From Streptomyces sp. TLI_235 (GTDB taxonomy: Bacteria; Actinomycetota; Actinomycetes; Streptomycetales; Streptomycetaceae), in the NCBI GenBank assembly GCA_002300355.1, contig NSGV01000001.1, forward strand, positions 2,170,001-2,234,000: 64,000 nucleotides of DNA, in the 5' to 3' direction. Position numbers and translations under genes: made by a program. Shown here piece by piece: positions 61,388-64,000 of this stretch (position 1 is the stretch's first letter; every line of letters begins with the position of its first letter). Under the pieces are notes generated by a model. That model was not told the DNA's origin. It worked only from the letters and a program-made list of their open reading frames with translations, and did no database searches.

Positions 61388-63874
61388 TCAGGCCCGGTGG
61401 GCGAGCGCCCGCCGCAGGTCGTCCAGCTCGTCGGCGAGCACCCGGCGCAGCGTGGGTGTGAGGTCGGTACGGGCCAGGCAGGCCTCGGCGGCCCGGACGG
61501 TGCCGGGCAGCGCCAGGCCCGCCGGGAAGAGCGAGAGGCCGAGCGCCTTGGCGACCGCGCCGCCGCGCTCGCCCACCGCCGGGATCTGCTCGAAGTACCG
61601 CCGCACGTAGGCCTGCTGGAGGTCCGGACGGCCGGAGCGCCAGAAGCCCTCCGCGGTGGCGGCGAGCAGGTGGTTGGAGAGGCCGTCCGGGGTGAACAGC
61701 GCCCGCCAGGCACGCTCCTTGGCGGCCGGGTCGGGCAGTGCGGCCCGGGCCCTGGCGGCGCCCTGCTCGCCGGTGTTGCTGGGGTCGGCGGCGAGTTCCG
61801 CGGCGATCCGCTCCTCGTCCACCGCGCCGGCCGCGGCCAGCTGCAGCAGTGCCGACCAGCGCAGGTCGGCGTCGAAGGGCACCCCGCCGGGCAGGTCGCG
61901 GCCGTCCAGCCAGCCGGCCAGCTCGGCGAGCCGTTCCTCGCCGGCGGCGGTGGCGACGACGGCGCGCAGCGCGGCGATCCGCAGGCTCTCCCCGGCGTCC
62001 GGCCGGGCCAGCAGGGCGCGGGCGGTGTCGCCGAGCAGGGCCAGCGCGGCGGGCCGCTCGGCAGGGCCGAGGTAACGGGCGACGACGTGGTCGGCCGCGA
62101 ACCTCAGCACCGCCTCGACGATCGTCACCGCCGTCTCGGCGGGCAGGTGGTCGGCGACCAGCCGCAGGTAGCCGGCGGCCGGCAGCTCGGCGGAGCGCAC
62201 CAGGTCGCGGGCGTGCTCCCAGAGCACCGCGCGGGCCTGCTCGTCCTCGATCCGGGAGAGCGAGGCGCCGACGGTCGCGGCGGAGTGCTCGTCGAGGCGG
62301 ACCAGCGCCCAGGTGAGGTCGCCGTCGTTGGGCAGCAGCAGGGCCGGGCGGGGCGCGCCGGCGAGCTCCGGCAGCACGGTGCGGCCGCCGGGGGCGACGT
62401 CCGCGTCGATCCGCTCGCGCAGCACCACCGCCTCGCCGGCCCGGTCGTACACGCCGACCCGGATCCGGTGCGGGCGGGTGCCGTCGTTGACCAGCACCAC
62501 GGAGGCGAGGGTGTCGCCCTCGGCCTCGACCTCCAGGCGCAGGGTGTCGACACCGCTGGTGCGCAGCCAGGCCTCGGCCCAGCCGGCCACGTCCCGGTCG
62601 GTGGCGGCGCCGAGCGCGGCCAGGAAGTCGGCGAGGTCGGCGTTGCCCCGGCGGTGCTTGGCGAAGTAGGCGTTGAGGCCGGCGAAGAACGCCTCGTCGC
62701 CGAGCCAGTGCACCAGCTGGCGCAGCGCGGAGGCGCCCTTAGCGTAGGAGATGCCGTCGAAGTTGACCAGCGCCTCGGCGACCGAGCCCATCGCGGTGGC
62801 CGCGACCGGGTGGGTGGAGCCGCGCAGGTCCGCGTCGTAGCCCCAGCCCTTGCGCTTGACCGCGAAGGAGGTCCAGGCGCCGGTGAAGCGGGTGGAGTCG
62901 GCGGCCGTCCGGTAGCCGAGCATCTCCGCGAAGGACTCGTTCAGCCACAGGTCGTCCCACCAGGCCATGGTGACCAGGTCGCCGAACCACATGTGCGCCA
63001 TCTCGTGGCAGACCACCATGGCCCGCATCTCGCGCTGCGGCTCGGTCGGCGCGGAGCGGAACAGCATCTCGTCGCGGAAGACCACGCAGCCCGGGTTCTC
63101 CATGGCGCCCCAGTTGAACTCGGGGACGAAAGCCTGGTCGTACTTCCCGAAGGGGTAGCGCTCGTCGAAGAGGCCGTGCAGCCGGTCGAAGGAGGCCCGG
63201 GTGACCTCGAAGAGCTCCTCGGCCTCCCGTTCCAGCTCGGCGGCGAGCGAGCGGCGGGCGTACAGGCCGAGCGGGATTCCGTCGTGCTCGGTGCGGACCG
63301 CGTGCAGCGGGCCGCCGACCACGGTGACCAGGTAGGTGGAGATCGGGCCGACCGGGGCGACCTGCCAGCGGCCGTCGGGCAGCCGCACGGCGGTGCCGTT
63401 GCCGATCACCGTCCAGTCCTCGGGGGCGGTCACGGTGAAGGTGAACGGCGCCTTGAGGTCGGGCTGGTCGAAGCAGGCGAACATCCGCGGTGCCAGGTCG
63501 GGGCCGCAGCTGGCGAAGACGTATCCGGCACCGTCGGCCGGGTCGGTGAAGCGGTGCAGGCCCTCGCAGGTGCGCGAGTAGTGCATGTCGGCCTCGACCA
63601 GCAGCTCGTTCTCGGCGGCCAGCCCGGGCAGCGCGAGGCGGCCGCCGTCGAGGGCGGCGGGGTCGAGCGGCCGCCCGTTGAGCTCGGCGCGCAGCAGCGC
63701 GGCAGGGGCGAGGTCGACGAAGGAGCCGGCCCCGGGCTCGGCGCAGCCGAACCGGATCACGGTGGTGCTGCGGAACAGGCTGTCGCCGCGGGTGAGGTCG
63801 AGGTCGACGGAGTACGACCGCACGTCGAGCAGCTGGGCACGGAAGGCGGCCTCGGAACGTTGCAGAGCTGGCAT
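61388..63874 (-). CDS. pepN: Aminopeptidase N (M1 family)
   Basis: An 828-residue cytoplasmic zinc aminopeptidase. It has the substrate N-terminus-binding motif WGAMEN near 255-260 and the zinc site H290-E291-x-x-H294-x18-E313. The helical C-terminal ERAP1-like domain (about 500-820) is present, so the length is normal. It removes N-terminal residues from peptides. The ATG at 63874 gives the usual short N-terminus; the frame extends upstream to 63907 without a better site. Confidence 0.95.
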   Translation of the reverse strand: MPALQRSEAAFRAQLLDVRSYSVDLDLTRGDSLFRSTTVIRFGCAEPGAGSFVDLAPAALLRAELNGRPLDPAALDGGRLALPGLAAENELLVEADMHYSRTCEGLHRFTDPADGAGYVFASCGPDLAPRMFACFDQPDLKAPFTFTVTAPEDWTVIGNGTAVRLPDGRWQVAPVGPISTYLVTVVGGPLHAVRTEHDGIPLGLYARRSLAAELEREAEELFEVTRASFDRLHGLFDERYPFGKYDQAFVPEFNWGAMENPGCVVFRDEMLFRSAPTEPQREMRAMVVCHEMAHMWFGDLVTMAWWDDLWLNESFAEMLGYRTAADSTRFTGAWTSFAVKRKGWGYDADLRGSTHPVAATAMGSVAEALVNFDGISYAKGASALRQLVHWLGDEAFFAGLNAYFAKHRRGNADLADFLAALGAATDRDVAGWAEAWLRTSGVDTLRLEVEAEGDTLASVVLVNDGTRPHRIRVGVYDRAGEAVVLRERIDADVAPGGRTVLPELAGAPRPALLLPNDGDLTWALVRLDEHSAATVGASLSRIEDEQARAVLWEHARDLVRSAELPAAGYLRLVADHLPAETAVTIVEAVLRFAADHVVARYLGPAERPAALALLGDTARALLARPDAGESLRIAALRAVVATAAGEERLAELAGWLDGRDLPGGVPFDADLRWSALLQLAAAGAVDEERIAAELAADPSNTGEQGAARARAALPDPAAKERAWRALFTPDGLSNHLLAATAEGFWRSGRPDLQQAYVRRYFEQIPAVGERGGAVAKALGLSLFPAGLALPGTVRAAEACLARTDLTPTLRRVLADELDDLRRALAHRA

Positions 63875-64000
63875 TCCAGCATGCTTTCCCAGCCGGGCGG
63901 GCACCACAAGCCTTGTTCTCCGACAGCGGGACGCGGCTGACAGCGGGTCACCCGCGGTCCGGCGGCCGGGGTGCCCTAGGGTGGCCGGGGAGAGCCCCGG
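63875..64000. other. Upstream region of pepN, end of window
   Basis: No gene is seen in the final 126 bp. A GC-rich stretch ends in a CCCTAGGGTGGCCGGGG sequence with promoter-like spacing, but the neighbour lies outside the window. Confidence 0.4.

Noticed and set aside
1..64000. CRISPR array, insertion sequence or prophage
   Set aside because: No regularly spaced direct repeats, transposase motif, integrase or attachment site was seen on either strand.

Overview
This is a very GC-rich stretch (about 73% G+C, strong third-position G/C bias, many GTG/TTG starts, AGGAGG-type ribosome sites) from a filamentous actinomycete of the Streptomycetaceae (Streptomyces or Kitasatospora). Support for this comes from an SsgA-family sporulation protein, a eukaryote-type glutamine synthetase II, an LAxTG sortase-anchored surface protein, an XRE regulator next to an anti-sigma-type ATPase, and many TetR/GntR/MarR regulators. 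About 58 protein genes are called. I saw no tRNA, rRNA, CRISPR array or insertion sequence.

Layout: 0-1 kb is the end of phosphatidylserine decarboxylase overlapping phosphatidylserine synthase (pssA). 1-4.7 kb holds a hypothetical protein, an alpha/beta hydrolase and an XRE regulator. 4.8-11.6 kb is a B12-riboswitch-controlled cobalamin operon (cobD, cobQ, a ChlI-ChlD-type chelatase fusion, cobO, cobB). 11.6-20.2 kb holds an F420-type oxidoreductase/TetR pair, a septum-formation-like membrane protein, an ABC exporter with a GbsR/MarR-type regulator whose permease is frameshifted, a propeller-like protein and an MFS transporter. 20.2-31.4 kb holds a secreted phosphatase, a fused CbiG-like/CobC cobalamin gene, MOSC and HAD proteins, a PBP4-type carboxypeptidase, a polyprenol-phosphate mannosyltransferase, an M48 protease, glnII, a surface protein and ung. 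31.5-37 kb holds an amidohydrolase, a lower-GC DJ-1/SDR/TetR trio that looks acquired, and a secreted repeat protein.

37-53 kb is the most interesting part. A GntR/UTRA regulator is divergent from an ABC importer of the 2-aminoethylphosphonate (AEP) type. About 3 kb beyond the importer's ATPase gene lies a secreted nuclease-fold protein plus a Tat-exported phospholipase C, and 9 kb beyond it a phosphonatase-like hydrolase plus a TIGR03364-type FAD oxidoreductase. All three transcription units carry the same 16-bp inverted repeat, AGTTG-N6-CAACT (the third with two mismatches in one arm), 43-71 bp before the first start codon. The importer promoter also has an 11-bp-periodic PHO box. I infer one regulon, split across the region, that could release, import and break down phosphonate- or phosphate-containing lipid headgroups.

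53-64 kb holds an ABC exporter beside a two-component system, a PAP2 phosphatase behind a BlaI/MecI-like palindrome, a GAF-domain regulator, an SsgA-like protein, a membrane-anchored Pro/Ser/Thr-rich protein and aminopeptidase N. Many transcription units end in strong GC hairpins, recorded below.
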